This document shows positions 36,589 through 44,939 of a DNA stretch of 64,000 bases, one piece after another. A program made the translations under genes and the position numbers. This stretch comes from Lachnospiraceae bacterium. Its GTDB lineage: Bacteria > Bacillota > Clostridia > Lachnospirales > Lachnospiraceae. Where the stretch lies: assembly GCA_019421365.1 (NCBI GenBank), contig JAHZFJ010000010.1, positions 62,001 to 126,000 of the forward strand. Reading direction: 5' to 3'. The notes below the pieces were generated by a model. That model saw nothing but the letters and a program-made list of their open reading frames with translations, was not told the DNA's origin and did not search any database. Position 1 is the first letter of the stretch, and the number at the start of each line of letters is the position of its first letter.

Positions 36589-37641
36589 TTATTCGAATGT
36601 CGCCTCACTACACTCATCTTTATATGCAAGCACTCCTGCTAAAAAGACTAATGCTAGCCCTTGTCCCCAGCCTTGTATCCAATCCTTCGTTATTGTTAGG
36701 TATCCTTCACGGTCTTTCATAACGGCTGTTCCACCAGATACATTCAAGACCTTTCCACTCTCACTAATGTTATTCTTCAATCCTTGTATTGACTTATTAA
36801 TATATTTTAAATGAAGCGGGTTACCTTTTGCTAGCATTGCAGCTGCGATTCCACAAGATGCCGAAACTTCTTCATATGCCTCTTCATCATCTAAAATTGT
36901 TCTCCATAATCCATTCTCTGTCTGCAACAATTTAAGAGCTGATAATTGTTCATCCAAAGAGCCCACGATTTCCATGTACTTTGGATAGAGATAACATTCT
37001 GGCAAAATAAGTCCCACTTGTGACATCGTATAAGCAGCCCAAGCATTCGCTCTTGCCCAACAGAAGCCAGACATGTGACTTTCGTCAATATTATTATAAC
37101 CATGATACCATAAACCTGTTTCCGGATTCTGTAGATACTTTATGTGCCAATAATATTGATTCAATGCATCTTCAATAATTTCTTCATCCCCTAATTTAAT
37201 ACCCACTCTTAACAAGAAAAAAGCTGCCATAAAAAGTGTGTCTGCCCAAGCCTGTTCTGGAAAATCATTTTTAATAGATACTGTGTGTTGTAGAACAGAA
37301 TCTCCAAAGCGCAACGCCTCCGTACGCAAATATTTCACCTTGCTTAATACAATGTCCCAATACTTCTCCTCACCAGTCGCTTCATAAATCGTAATTAAGC
37401 AATGTCCCATGGCACATGTATTAACTGTCCACGCAGGCAATGAAAGTTCAATAAACTCATCAATTCGTTCTTTCATTGCATGTAGATAGCGTTCATTCTT
37501 GGTTACCTCATACGCACGACTGATACCATAATAACCAACTCCACAAGGCCATTCCCATGTCATGTCCATGCGCATTGTACGTTCTACCATTCGATCAATT
37601 AATAATTCTATCTCCTTTTTATCATACTTCAAACCATTCAT
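36589..37641 (-). CDS. GH105 unsaturated rhamnogalacturonyl hydrolase
   Basis: A 350-residue alpha6/alpha6-barrel hydrolase of the GH88/GH105 type. It removes the unsaturated galacturonyl residue left at the non-reducing end by rhamnogalacturonan lyases. The catalytic aspartate is D134 in EQAWADTLFMA, matching D143 of Bacillus YteR. Substrate-site stretches MTWEWPCGVGYYG and GFCWARANAWA are present. No signal peptide, so it works on imported oligosaccharides. AAAGGTGG gives ideal spacing to the ATG at 37641 rather than the GTG four codons earlier. It is followed by GH112. Confidence 0.88.
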   Translation of the reverse strand: MNGLKYDKKEIELLIDRMVERTMRMDMTWEWPCGVGYYGISRAYEVTKNERYLHAMKERIDEFIELSLPAWTVNTCAMGHCLITIYEATGEEKYWDIVLSKVKYLRTEALRFGDSVLQHTVSIKNDFPEQAWADTLFMAAFFLLRVGIKLGDEEIIEDALNQYYWHIKYLQNPETGLWYHGYNNIDESHMSGFCWARANAWAAYTMSQVGLILPECYLYPKYMEIVGSLDEQLSALKLLQTENGLWRTILDDEEAYEEVSASCGIAAAMLAKGNPLHLKYINKSIQGLKNNISESGKVLNVSGGTAVMKDREGYLTITKDWIQGWGQGLALVFLAGVLAYKDECSEATFE

Positions 37642-37718
37642 AATGCTTACCACCTTTCTGGCTCCTAAGTATACTTAGAAACTGTGTATCGAATCCATTC
37701 CTCTTCTATCTTCTAGTA

Positions 37719-37764
37719 AGGTCGACTACGCCAATTTGAACTCCTTTTTTGGCGCTGTCGACCT
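37719..37764 (-). repeat. Intercistronic hairpin between solute-binding protein and GH105 genes
   Basis: Arms AGGTCGAC-ta-CGCCAA and TTGGCG-ct-GTCGACCT pair around 14 nt. It lies between two genes of the same strand and has no trailing T run. It is better read as an mRNA stabiliser or partial stop that lets the binding protein be made in excess over the enzymes, as known for other sugar operons. Confidence 0.6.
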
Positions 37765-37797
37765 ACATTCAATGTATCAGCTTAATAACTTCATCTC

Positions 37798-39486
37798 TTA
37801 CTCTGCTATATAGTCACCCGAATCCAATAATGACTGTTTCTCATCTAAGATTTCTTGATACCCATTCTCTAGATATTCTTTACAATATGCCTCATATTTG
37901 GATTCGAATTCATCAGGTGAACATGTAATACAATCAACATAGAATTCTTGCCACATAGCACTCAAATCAGCTGAGTATTCACTAACAGATTCCACTGTTT
38001 TAGTAAAGATCGGAGTAATTAAACCATACTGTTCATTTTGTTTTGCATAGTCAAAAGAATCTTGAATCAGATTCTCATAACCAACTGGGGCTAAAATCTT
38101 CATATTCGCCTTTAAATTTAAATCACTATCACCATAATTAGCAACTTCTTCAACAAGACACCAATAATCCTTATTGTTGTTATTCGATAATTTTGATTCT
38201 CCACTAAAATCAGCGACTGGTTCTGCAATACCATCTGCATTTAATATATAATTCTGACCTTCAACACCATTTTGCAAGAAGAATAAGTTTTCATCTTGAG
38301 TCATCCAATTTAATAACATCCAAATTGCAGCCCTTTGTTCTTTTGTTGTATCGGAATTGATTCCCATAACCATACCATATCCAGGATATTGATAGTAATA
38401 AGAAGTTCCGTTTGGTGAACCTGCGCCAGAATTCATAACAGAAACTTTCGCATCTGGATTATTCGCTACCAAAGAACTAATTACATCTGTAGTACTCGAT
38501 ATATAGAAACTATAGGTTCCTGTATTCCCAGCAACGAAGTCTGCCTTCGTATCTACATCTTCTTTGTTAAGATAAAACTCTGGATCAATTAATCCTTCAT
38601 TATATTCTTTATTCAATGTTTGAAGATATGCCTTTGTTGCATCCCAAGTAAATGGCGCTACGTTCAAATCAAGATACTTAGCAAACTCTTCAACTGTTGT
38701 ATTCTTATCGATAAAAGGATATTCATATGTAAAGCTTTTTGTTATAAGAGTCTCACCAAGAGTTCCAAGTCCTGCATCTTTCCATGCTCTTGCAACCTCT
38801 TCTAACTCTGCACGATTTGTTGGCATTGATTTACCTACCGCATCTAACCAGTCTTGTCGAATTAGCGTTACAAAGTTGTAGTATATCGCATCTCTTTGCG
38901 CAAAGAAAAATGCACTCTTTCCATCAAGTTTACCATATTTTTCAATGGTACCTGCTAATTTATTATAATAATCTGGGGCATAATATTTAATTTCCTTCAA
39001 ATCAATATCCTGGATTGCTCCTTCATTATAATAATTTACTGCTTGTGGCATATCATAATGCATAATGATATCAGGAGCACTTCCTGCTGCAATCATCTGC
39101 ATGTAATCTTGTACTTCTGTAGTACGGCCAATTGCTACATATTCTACATTAACATTATATTTGTCTCCAAACTCTGACTGAATCCATCTTGTATAATAAT
39201 TATCGGTTACATTCCAACCTTCAAAAGCACGATCATATACTGGAATTTGAATCGTTACTTTCTCAGGAAATCCTTTGGAATAATCTTCATAGGCCCCTTC
39301 ATTGTTAGTACCTTCTTCTTGTCCGCTATCTTTCTCGTCCGTTACACCTTCATTTGCAGTAGTATCCTTAGCATTGTTATCATTCTTCTTATCAGAAGAT
39401 GATCTTCCACACCCTGTCACAATACTTGCTGTCATAATCAATGCAAGTGCTACTGCTGTTACTTTTGATAATACGTTCTTTTTCAT
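37798..39486 (-). CDS. Extracellular solute-binding lipoprotein of a carbohydrate ABC transporter
   Basis: A 562-residue lipoprotein with signal peptide and lipobox VTGC (Cys 26), an acidic Asn-rich spacer, and a family 1 solute-binding domain of the LplA/YtcQ type that binds oligosaccharides. The open frame reaches 43 codons further, but AGGAGGG stands just before the ATG at 39486, which begins the signal peptide. It lies 32 nt after the second permease gene. With GH105 and GH112 downstream, the likely ligands are rhamnogalacturonan-derived oligosaccharides. Confidence 0.9.
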   Translation of the reverse strand: MKKNVLSKVTAVALALIMTASIVTGCGRSSSDKKNDNNAKDTTANEGVTDEKDSGQEEGTNNEGAYEDYSKGFPEKVTIQIPVYDRAFEGWNVTDNYYTRWIQSEFGDKYNVNVEYVAIGRTTEVQDYMQMIAAGSAPDIIMHYDMPQAVNYYNEGAIQDIDLKEIKYYAPDYYNKLAGTIEKYGKLDGKSAFFFAQRDAIYYNFVTLIRQDWLDAVGKSMPTNRAELEEVARAWKDAGLGTLGETLITKSFTYEYPFIDKNTTVEEFAKYLDLNVAPFTWDATKAYLQTLNKEYNEGLIDPEFYLNKEDVDTKADFVAGNTGTYSFYISSTTDVISSLVANNPDAKVSVMNSGAGSPNGTSYYYQYPGYGMVMGINSDTTKEQRAAIWMLLNWMTQDENLFFLQNGVEGQNYILNADGIAEPVADFSGESKLSNNNNKDYWCLVEEVANYGDSDLNLKANMKILAPVGYENLIQDSFDYAKQNEQYGLITPIFTKTVESVSEYSADLSAMWQEFYVDCITCSPDEFESKYEAYCKEYLENGYQEILDEKQSLLDSGDYIAE

Positions 39487-39518
39487 AGTAACCCTCCTTT
39501 TATATACCTTCATTTCCT

Positions 39519-40415
39519 TTATTCTTTTACTGCACCCACCATTACGCCTTGTACAAAGTATTTCTGTGCAAATGGATAGATACAAATAATAGGTAACGTT
39601 GCGAAGATAACACATGCTGCCTTTAATACTTCTGGATTTGTTATAGTTCCTGTAGCTACACCTTCTGCTTGGAACGATTCTTGTGCAGATACAATCAAAT
39701 AATAGAGTTTTAATTGCAAAGGTCTCAAATCCGTTCTTTGCTTAATGTAATACAATGCATCTTGATAGGCGTTCCATCTTCCTACTGCATAGAATAATGT
39801 AATTGTAGCTAAAATAGGTTTGGTTAATGGAACTACAATATTTTTTAAAATCTTAAAATGATTCGCTCCATCTATAATTGCTGATTCGATTAAACTCTCA
39901 GAAACACTAGCAGAAAAATTGTTTTTCATAATTAAGAAGTTATAACCCGAAAACGATAATGGAAGAATTAAGCACCACCATGTATCAAGCATTTTGAGAT
40001 TGCTCATAAGTAAATAGTCCGGAATTGTTCCACCAGCAAAATACATCGTCATCATGATCATAAATACCATAACTTTACGTCCTTTTAGTTCCTTTCTACT
40101 TAAGGCATATGCCGCACATGTAGTAAGAAACATACCAATCATTGTGAATGATGCCGTAACCACTATAGTAACAAACATAGAACGCAAGATGGATTGATCT
40201 GCAAATATCTTCTTGTATGCTTCTAAACTAAAACCCTTTGGAAATAGAATGACCTTATTCGCTATTACATAAGCTTCTTCACTGATTGATTTTGATAGAA
40301 TATGTATAAATGGCAACACACAGCTCAGAGCTGCGAGCCCAACAATCAAGCAAAATACAAGTTGAAAAAATTGATCTTTTCTTTTCGTAGTATGTTTTAT
40401 CTTATATTCTTTCAT
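39519..40415 (-). CDS. Carbohydrate ABC transporter permease (LplC/YtcP-like)
   Basis: A 298-residue inner-membrane permease with six helices and the ABC coupling motif around ESLIESAIIDGANHFKILKNIVVPLTKP (EAA loop). It is the second permease of a CUT1-type importer. The ATG at 40415 is chosen; GTG codons four and two positions earlier are closer to the GGGGG stretch, so the start is not certain. It lies 15 nt after the first permease. No ATPase gene is in the operon; a shared MsmX-like ATPase is typical for this transporter class. Confidence 0.9.
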   Translation of the reverse strand: MKEYKIKHTTKRKDQFFQLVFCLIVGLAALSCVLPFIHILSKSISEEAYVIANKVILFPKGFSLEAYKKIFADQSILRSMFVTIVVTASFTMIGMFLTTCAAYALSRKELKGRKVMVFMIMMTMYFAGGTIPDYLLMSNLKMLDTWWCLILPLSFSGYNFLIMKNNFSASVSESLIESAIIDGANHFKILKNIVVPLTKPILATITLFYAVGRWNAYQDALYYIKQRTDLRPLQLKLYYLIVSAQESFQAEGVATGTITNPEVLKAACVIFATLPIICIYPFAQKYFVQGVMVGAVKE

Positions 40416-40430
40416 ATTCACTCTCACCCC

Positions 40431-41357
40431 CTAGAGTAATCCATCTTCACCGAGACGTTTCGCAACACGATCAGCTATAAGAACTAAAATCAAACCAATT
40501 ACGGACTGGAATAAACCAAGTGCTGTTGCCTCACTGAATTTACCACTTTCAATACCCCAACGATAGACTAAAACAGGAATCGTTGTTGCATATTCCGTTG
40601 CCTTTGAATTGGATAATGCATATATTCTTTCAAATGACCCCTGCATAATCTTCCCAAGATTCATAATTAGCAAAGTAACGATTGTGCTTCGAATACATGG
40701 CAAAGTCACATGTAAACATTGTTTCCATCTACCTGCTCCATCAACACGAGAGGCCTCGTAAAGTTCTGTATTCACATTAGTTATCGCTGCAAGATAGATA
40801 ATCGTTCCCCACCCCATGGATTGCCACACGCCAATTGCTACATAGGATATTAACCACCAGGTATTATCCTGTAAAAAGGGTATTGGACTACCTCCCATAT
40901 TGGAGATGATCGTGTTAACTACACCACTACTTAAACTAAACATTTGATATGCTAAAGCTCCAATAATGATCCAAGAAAGAAAATGAGGAAGATATAATAA
41001 AGTCTGTGATACTTTCTTAAACCACTTAACACGTATCTCATTCAAAACAAGTGCTAGTATAATTGGCATCGGAAAACTAAAGATCAAATCCAATATATTA
41101 AGATATAACGTGTTCCAAACCGCCTCCCCGAAATTATGTTTAGCAAATACTTTTCGAAAAACATCAAAACCTACCCACTCACTATCAGCAAACCCTTTCG
41201 CCACTTTATAGTCTTTAAAAGCAATGGTTAGACCAAAATAAGAACCAAACTTGAAAACCAAAATAAAAATCATAGGTAAAAGCATTAATGCGTACAGTTG
41301 CCAATTTCTTCTCATATACAAATGAAATTTACTCTTTTGATTAACTGATTTCTCCAT
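40431..41357 (-). CDS. Carbohydrate ABC transporter permease (LplB/YteP-like)
   Basis: A 308-residue permease with six membrane helices, starting after a basic tail with LYALMLLPMIFILVFKFGSYFGLTIAFKDYK, typical of LplB/YteP. The EAA loop is NTELYEASRVDGAGRWKQCLHVTLPCIRSTI. It heads the operon permease-permease-binding protein-GH105-GH112. YteP-like transporters in Bacillus import rhamnogalacturonan fragments. A 386-nt divergent spacer separates it from an AraC-type regulator. Confidence 0.92.
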   Translation of the reverse strand: MEKSVNQKSKFHLYMRRNWQLYALMLLPMIFILVFKFGSYFGLTIAFKDYKVAKGFADSEWVGFDVFRKVFAKHNFGEAVWNTLYLNILDLIFSFPMPIILALVLNEIRVKWFKKVSQTLLYLPHFLSWIIIGALAYQMFSLSSGVVNTIISNMGGSPIPFLQDNTWWLISYVAIGVWQSMGWGTIIYLAAITNVNTELYEASRVDGAGRWKQCLHVTLPCIRSTIVTLLIMNLGKIMQGSFERIYALSNSKATEYATTIPVLVYRWGIESGKFSEATALGLFQSVIGLILVLIADRVAKRLGEDGLL

Positions 41358-41743
41358 ATATTCACCCCTTCATATTTTCTTTTTATATTGTCCTTTGGTA
41401 AATTAATTGTACCTATAATCAAGTACAACTTCATATCATTTCCATAAAAATACATTGCAATTTCAACCATTTATTATTTCATAAGTTATAACATTAATCT
41501 TTCTTTTTTGTTATTATGTTTCTTTTTTCTCGTTATCATCATATCTAATTATACATAATTACTTGATAAAATAATTTTTCTAGACTTTATATATTTTTTT
41601 TATGATTTATTTTTTTTAATAAGCCGTATTTGCCATATCTTTATTTGCTATAAATAACCATATCTTGTATACTTGATTTATAAATACATTAACTTTTAAA
41701 GGGAAAGGAAACTATTTAGACAAAATAGTTATAGGTAGATTAT
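41358..41743. other. Divergent regulatory spacer of the rhamnogalacturonan locus
   Basis: A very AT-rich 386-nt spacer between the permease operon and the AraC-type regulator. Close to the permease gene is an inverted repeat TTGTAC (41407-41412) and GTACAA (41423-41428) with a 10-nt spacer, a plausible operator. The regulator has its own promoter (41645-41673). No open reading frame or RNA motif was recognised in the rest. Confidence 0.5.
41645..41673 (+). promoter_or_regulatory. Promoter of the AraC-type regulator gene
   Basis: TTGCTA (41645-41650), a 17-nt spacer and TATACT (41668-41673) lie about 70 nt before the start codon. The purine stretch GGGAAAGGAAA follows in the leader. Confidence 0.55.
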
Positions 41744-42688
41744 ATGGGAAGAGCCAAAAAAGCTATTATTGAATATCGAAATTACGAATTAACACCCTAT
41801 TTTCCAATATTATTATTAACAGGTGAACACTGGAAAATCTCTGACATTCCTTCTAATCGGCTTCATTTTCATAATTGTTTAGAGATTGGATTATGTGAGA
41901 CTGATAGTGGTACAATGGAATTCGTAGATACGATTCTTCCTTTCCATGCAGGTGATGTAACAGTTATCGCTAGCGATATTCCTCACACTACCTACTCAAG
42001 AAAAGGAACCGCCAGTAAATGGTCTTATTTATTCGTTGATATCGAAGAACTGTTTCACCCCTTCTTCCAACTCAGTATTCTAGAAAGTGCTGATGTTTTA
42101 AAGCGCTTGTTACATGACTATAGCGCTATTTTCTCAAATGACGAATACCCAGATATTTATTTTCTTGTAAGTTCTATAATCAAAGAAATGAAAGGGCAAA
42201 AGCAAAATTATCAATTTACAGTAAGAGGTCTATCGGTTGCACTTATAACTAAACTCTTAAACATATACGCAGAGACAAAACAACATCCTACTATACAGAC
42301 TCATGAAAATTCCTTAGTGATATCTCCTGCACTTGATTACATACAGCAAAACTATATGAATACATTCCCTATGGATTTACTAGCAGATATAAGCAACTTA
42401 AGCCCTACTCATTTTCGTAGACTCTTCACTTCTATTATGAATACAACTCCGCTTGAATACCTCAACCATACTAGAATATTAAAATCCACAATTCTTCTAC
42501 GTACAACCGAAATTCCAATTTTATCAGTTTCTGAAGAAGTCGGTTTTGGTTCACTCTCAAGTTTTAATCGTCATTTTTATAAAGAGTATGGTAAAAGTCC
42601 TAGAGAATGGCGTTCCCAAAATTCTTATATAGGAAATCAATCAATTCAAAAATATAGCGGTTGGCTTCTCCCTCCAAAGATGATATAG
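41744..42688 (+). CDS. AraC family transcriptional regulator
   Basis: A 314-residue regulator with an N-terminal cupin-type sugar-sensing domain (about 20-110; HFHNCLEIGLCETDSG, HAGDVTVIASDIPHTTYS) and a C-terminal AraC double helix-turn-helix (about 200-297; MDLLADISNLSPTHFRRLFTS, then ILSVSEEVGFGSLSSFNRHFYKEYGKSPREWR). It is divergent from the ABC-GH105-GH112 operon and is the likely activator of it in response to an imported sugar. AGGTAG precedes the ATG. Confidence 0.92.
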   Translation: MGRAKKAIIEYRNYELTPYFPILLLTGEHWKISDIPSNRLHFHNCLEIGLCETDSGTMEFVDTILPFHAGDVTVIASDIPHTTYSRKGTASKWSYLFVDIEELFHPFFQLSILESADVLKRLLHDYSAIFSNDEYPDIYFLVSSIIKEMKGQKQNYQFTVRGLSVALITKLLNIYAETKQHPTIQTHENSLVISPALDYIQQNYMNTFPMDLLADISNLSPTHFRRLFTSIMNTTPLEYLNHTRILKSTILLRTTEIPILSVSEEVGFGSLSSFNRHFYKEYGKSPREWRSQNSYIGNQSIQKYSGWLLPPKMI

Positions 42689-42710
42689 AATGCAACACTT
42701 TATTATAGAA

Positions 42711-42760
42711 AAAAGTTTTTACAAAACTTCTATAAAGATTAATGTTTTGTAAAAACTTTT
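42711..42760. terminator. Bidirectional terminator after the AraC-type gene
   Basis: Perfect 17-bp arms AAAAGTTTTTACAAAAC (42711-42727) and GTTTTGTAAAAACTTTT (42744-42760) lie between converging genes. Confidence 0.88.
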
Positions 42761-42778
42761 CTATTCATGGCTCATATA

Positions 42779-43666
42779 TTATTTTAATACAGCAGTGTAC
42801 TTTTCAATTAGTAAATCAGGATAATACGATAACTTTGCTTTTCGTAATCCTTCTTCACCCATATCTTCTTCACGGTTTACATATTCATAATCCTGACAGT
42901 TATGAATTACAAACTGCTGATTAATCATTGGATAAGCTCCCTGAATACCTGGGAATGCTTTTTCAATGTGTACTACAAAGGTATCATCCGTTAATGGTTC
43001 ACCAATCGTATAAGCAATAACTTCTCCTTCTCTACGAATCAGTCCACCTATTAAACCTAATTCAAAAAAGTTTTTAAAGGCACAAGAAACTGCACATGCT
43101 TCTAATTGAAGGCTTTCGTCATTCTCACAATCATATATAGCACACCATTTATCATTCATCTTCTTGCAATCTTCGATATTCTCTCTTGTAATGTCTTCGT
43201 ATTGCCAATCTGGGTTATCTTTAAAACGTGCGATATGATTTCTCTTACCATGAAGTTTCTTACCCGCTAACGTAGTCAAACGTTCTGTTTTATATACATA
43301 ATCACTCTCATCTCTTGGTGCCTCTATATGGAAAAGACCTGGAAAAGCTTCTTCTACTTTCGCTACTTCGCTTTCCACTATACCTCTAAGACGAAATTGT
43401 ATGTTTCTCTCCTTCGCATCTTCCATTAAAGCTTCAATTACGGGTTTAATATCACCTTCTCCAACTGGATAGGTATAACATTGCTCCTCACCTACTCCAC
43501 TTTTCAAGCAATAAAATCCATTAACATCAGCAAATTCTATATGATTGGAATGACGCCAAATAAAATTATTAACAAAGGAAAAATCACAGCTTTTATATTG
43601 TGCTTGTTTCAATCTATGATTTATCCATTCTCTATCACTTAACTCGACTTTTTTAAATGCGATCAT
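42779..43666 (-). CDS. DUF2156 domain-containing protein
   Basis: A 295-residue cytoplasmic protein of the DUF2156 family, related to the GNAT-like aminoacyl-transfer domain of phosphatidylglycerol lysyltransferases (MprF, LPG synthase C-terminus). Visible segments are KKLHGKRNHIARF, the middle GGLIRREGEVIAYTIGEP and VHIEKAFPGIQGAYPMINQQF, then YVNREEDMGEEGLRKAKLSYYP. No membrane helices are present, so it lacks the flippase half. The natural substrate is unknown. Its own promoter with an inverted repeat lies near 43768-43821. Confidence 0.85.
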   Translation of the reverse strand: MIAFKKVELSDREWINHRLKQAQYKSCDFSFVNNFIWRHSNHIEFADVNGFYCLKSGVGEEQCYTYPVGEGDIKPVIEALMEDAKERNIQFRLRGIVESEVAKVEEAFPGLFHIEAPRDESDYVYKTERLTTLAGKKLHGKRNHIARFKDNPDWQYEDITRENIEDCKKMNDKWCAIYDCENDESLQLEACAVSCAFKNFFELGLIGGLIRREGEVIAYTIGEPLTDDTFVVHIEKAFPGIQGAYPMINQQFVIHNCQDYEYVNREEDMGEEGLRKAKLSYYPDLLIEKYTAVLK

Positions 43667-43767
43667 GATTAACTCCTTCTTTTGTTCTATCTATTCATTA
43701 TATTTCCCAAGTACCGTTGAATCATTCTATGATTGATTTTCCATAATTGTTCAAGCTTCTCGTTATA

Positions 43768-43821
43768 ATACATTGATATTCATCAATGTATAGTATACGT
43801 AGAATACTAACAATTTGTCAA
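43768..43821 (-). promoter_or_regulatory. Promoter and candidate operator of the DUF2156 gene
   Basis: On the minus strand TTGACA (43821-43816), an 18-nt spacer and TATACT (43797-43792) form a good promoter. Immediately downstream, over the expected start site, is a perfect inverted repeat ATACATTGA (43768-43776) and TCAATGTAT (43783-43791), a likely repressor site. Confidence 0.62.
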
Positions 43822-43840
43822 CCAAATAATACAAGAAAAA

Positions 43841-43871
43841 CCCTAGATAAAACAAATTGTTTTATCTAGGG
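43841..43871 (-). terminator. Terminator of the cold-shock gene
   Basis: Perfect 13-bp arms CCCTAGATAAAAC and GTTTTATCTAGGG around AAATT. On the minus strand TTTTT follows. It lies 30 nt after the stop codon. Confidence 0.92.
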
Positions 43872-43900
43872 CTTTTCTTACTTATATGGTCTTAACCAAC

Positions 43901-44104
43901 TTAAGCTACAACTACGTTAACTGCTTGTAAACCACGAGCTCCGTTAGTAATATCAAAAGTTACGTTTTGATTTTCTTCTAAAGATTTAAAACCATCTGTA
44001 GCAATTCCTGAGAAATGTACGAATACATCTTCACCATTTTCGCTGTTTGTAATAAATCCAAATCCTTTTTGTGCATTAAACCATTTTACTGTACCTTTAT
44101 TCAT
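43901..44104 (-). CDS. csp: Cold-shock domain protein (CspA/CspB family)
   Basis: A 67-residue single cold-shock domain that binds single-stranded RNA and DNA. It has the start MNKGTVKWFNAQKGFGFI with RNP1 (KGFGFI) and RNP2 (VFVHFSGI). GGAGG stands 8 nt before the ATG. The gene is monocistronic, with a strong promoter at 44241-44269 and a leader of about 130 nt that contains a terminator-like hairpin, so transcription attenuation is possible. Confidence 0.97.
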   Translation of the reverse strand: MNKGTVKWFNAQKGFGFITNSENGEDVFVHFSGIATDGFKSLEENQNVTFDITNGARGLQAVNVVVA

Positions 44105-44149
44105 GAAAGATACCTCCTAATAATTATATTCTAATATTTTTCGGTGAAA

Positions 44150-44269
44150 ATAAAAAATCACATATTTTTGTAAATCATCAAATCGGTTAATGATTTACAA
44201 AAATATGTGAATCAAAACTTTACATCTAAAATACCTCTTAATACTATCATAATTGCAAAAGCATGTCAA
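44150..44269 (-). promoter_or_regulatory. Promoter and terminator-like leader hairpin of the cold-shock gene
   Basis: On the minus strand TTGACA (44269-44264), a 17-nt spacer and TAGTAT (44246-44241, preceded by TG) form a strong extended promoter. About 25 nt after the expected start, perfect 20-bp arms (44209-44190 and 44178-44159) form a hairpin followed by TTTTTTATTTT. This looks like an intrinsic terminator inside the leader, upstream of the cold-shock ATG at 44104. Confidence 0.7.
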
Positions 44270-44458
44270 CACCATTTTGTATAATATATAAAATAGAAAG
44301 AAATTATATCATATCGAGGTCTTTCCCATTCAGTATACAATATCTTCTCTCAAAACTTTTATTAATATCTTATTCATCTTTTTTCTTTAAAAGATGACAC
44401 TTTTTCTTCATACTCTCATATACTTATATTATAAAACTCTTAAAGGAATGAAAAAACT

Positions 44459-44686
44459 ATGTGTGGATTGTTTGGTTGTTGTAATAGATGTAGATCTGGT
44501 TGCGGTTGTAACCGTTGTGGCAATTCTCGTTGTGGCTGTGGCTGCAATCGTTGTGGAAACAACTGGGGTTGTGGAAACAATTGGGGCCGTAGTGGCTGCG
44601 ATAATGACTGGAATTCTAGTTGTGGTGGCGGATGCGGTTGTAGAAATCGCAGCGGATGTGGCTGTAACAGGGGTTGTGGATGTTAA
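44459..44686 (+). CDS. Small cysteine- and glycine-rich protein, unknown function
   Basis: A 75-residue protein with 20 cysteines, mostly in repeated C-N-R-C-G, C-G-C-N-R and G-C-G motifs, and four NNW or NDW/NSS-type blocks. It has no membrane helix or signal peptide. A purine stretch AAAGGA lies 11 nt before the ATG. The composition suggests metal binding or a disulfide-crosslinked structural (for example spore-coat) role, but no family is recognised. The same DNA has a longer open frame (44394-44705) giving an implausible Val-rich protein, which I reject. A terminator follows at 44754-44805. Confidence 0.6.
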   Translation: MCGLFGCCNRCRSGCGCNRCGNSRCGCGCNRCGNNWGCGNNWGRSGCDNDWNSSCGGGCGCRNRSGCGCNRGCGC

Positions 44687-44753
44687 CTCAATAATTAATT
44701 ACTGAATTAATTACGTAATTAACTAACTAATTAAGTATTATAGTTAAGTAATG

Positions 44754-44805
44754 AAAAGGCTGTCTTACGAGTAATCTTATATAGATTGTTCTGAGACAGT
44801 CTTTT
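44754..44805 (+). terminator. Terminator after the Cys-rich gene
   Basis: Arms AAAAGGCTGTCT and AGACAGTCTTTT with partial inner pairing. A separate 16-bp palindrome TTAATTACGTAATTAA lies upstream at 44707-44722 in AT-rich spacer. Confidence 0.8.
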
Positions 44806-44939
44806 CATATGTTAATTATCGGTGCATTGTTATGTTCACTTAAGATTATTAGGAATTTTCGCTATTGGTTGATATTAACAATCAATTTAACTTTTTTTTC
44901 ATATAATAGCTTAGATTAATATTTAGGAGGTAATTAGTA

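Noticed and set aside
44394..44705. A 103-residue Val-rich open frame over the Cys-rich gene
   Set aside because: It is the out-of-frame reading of TGT/GGT-rich codons. It has a poorer start context, and low-complexity Val/Ala runs are unlike a real protein.
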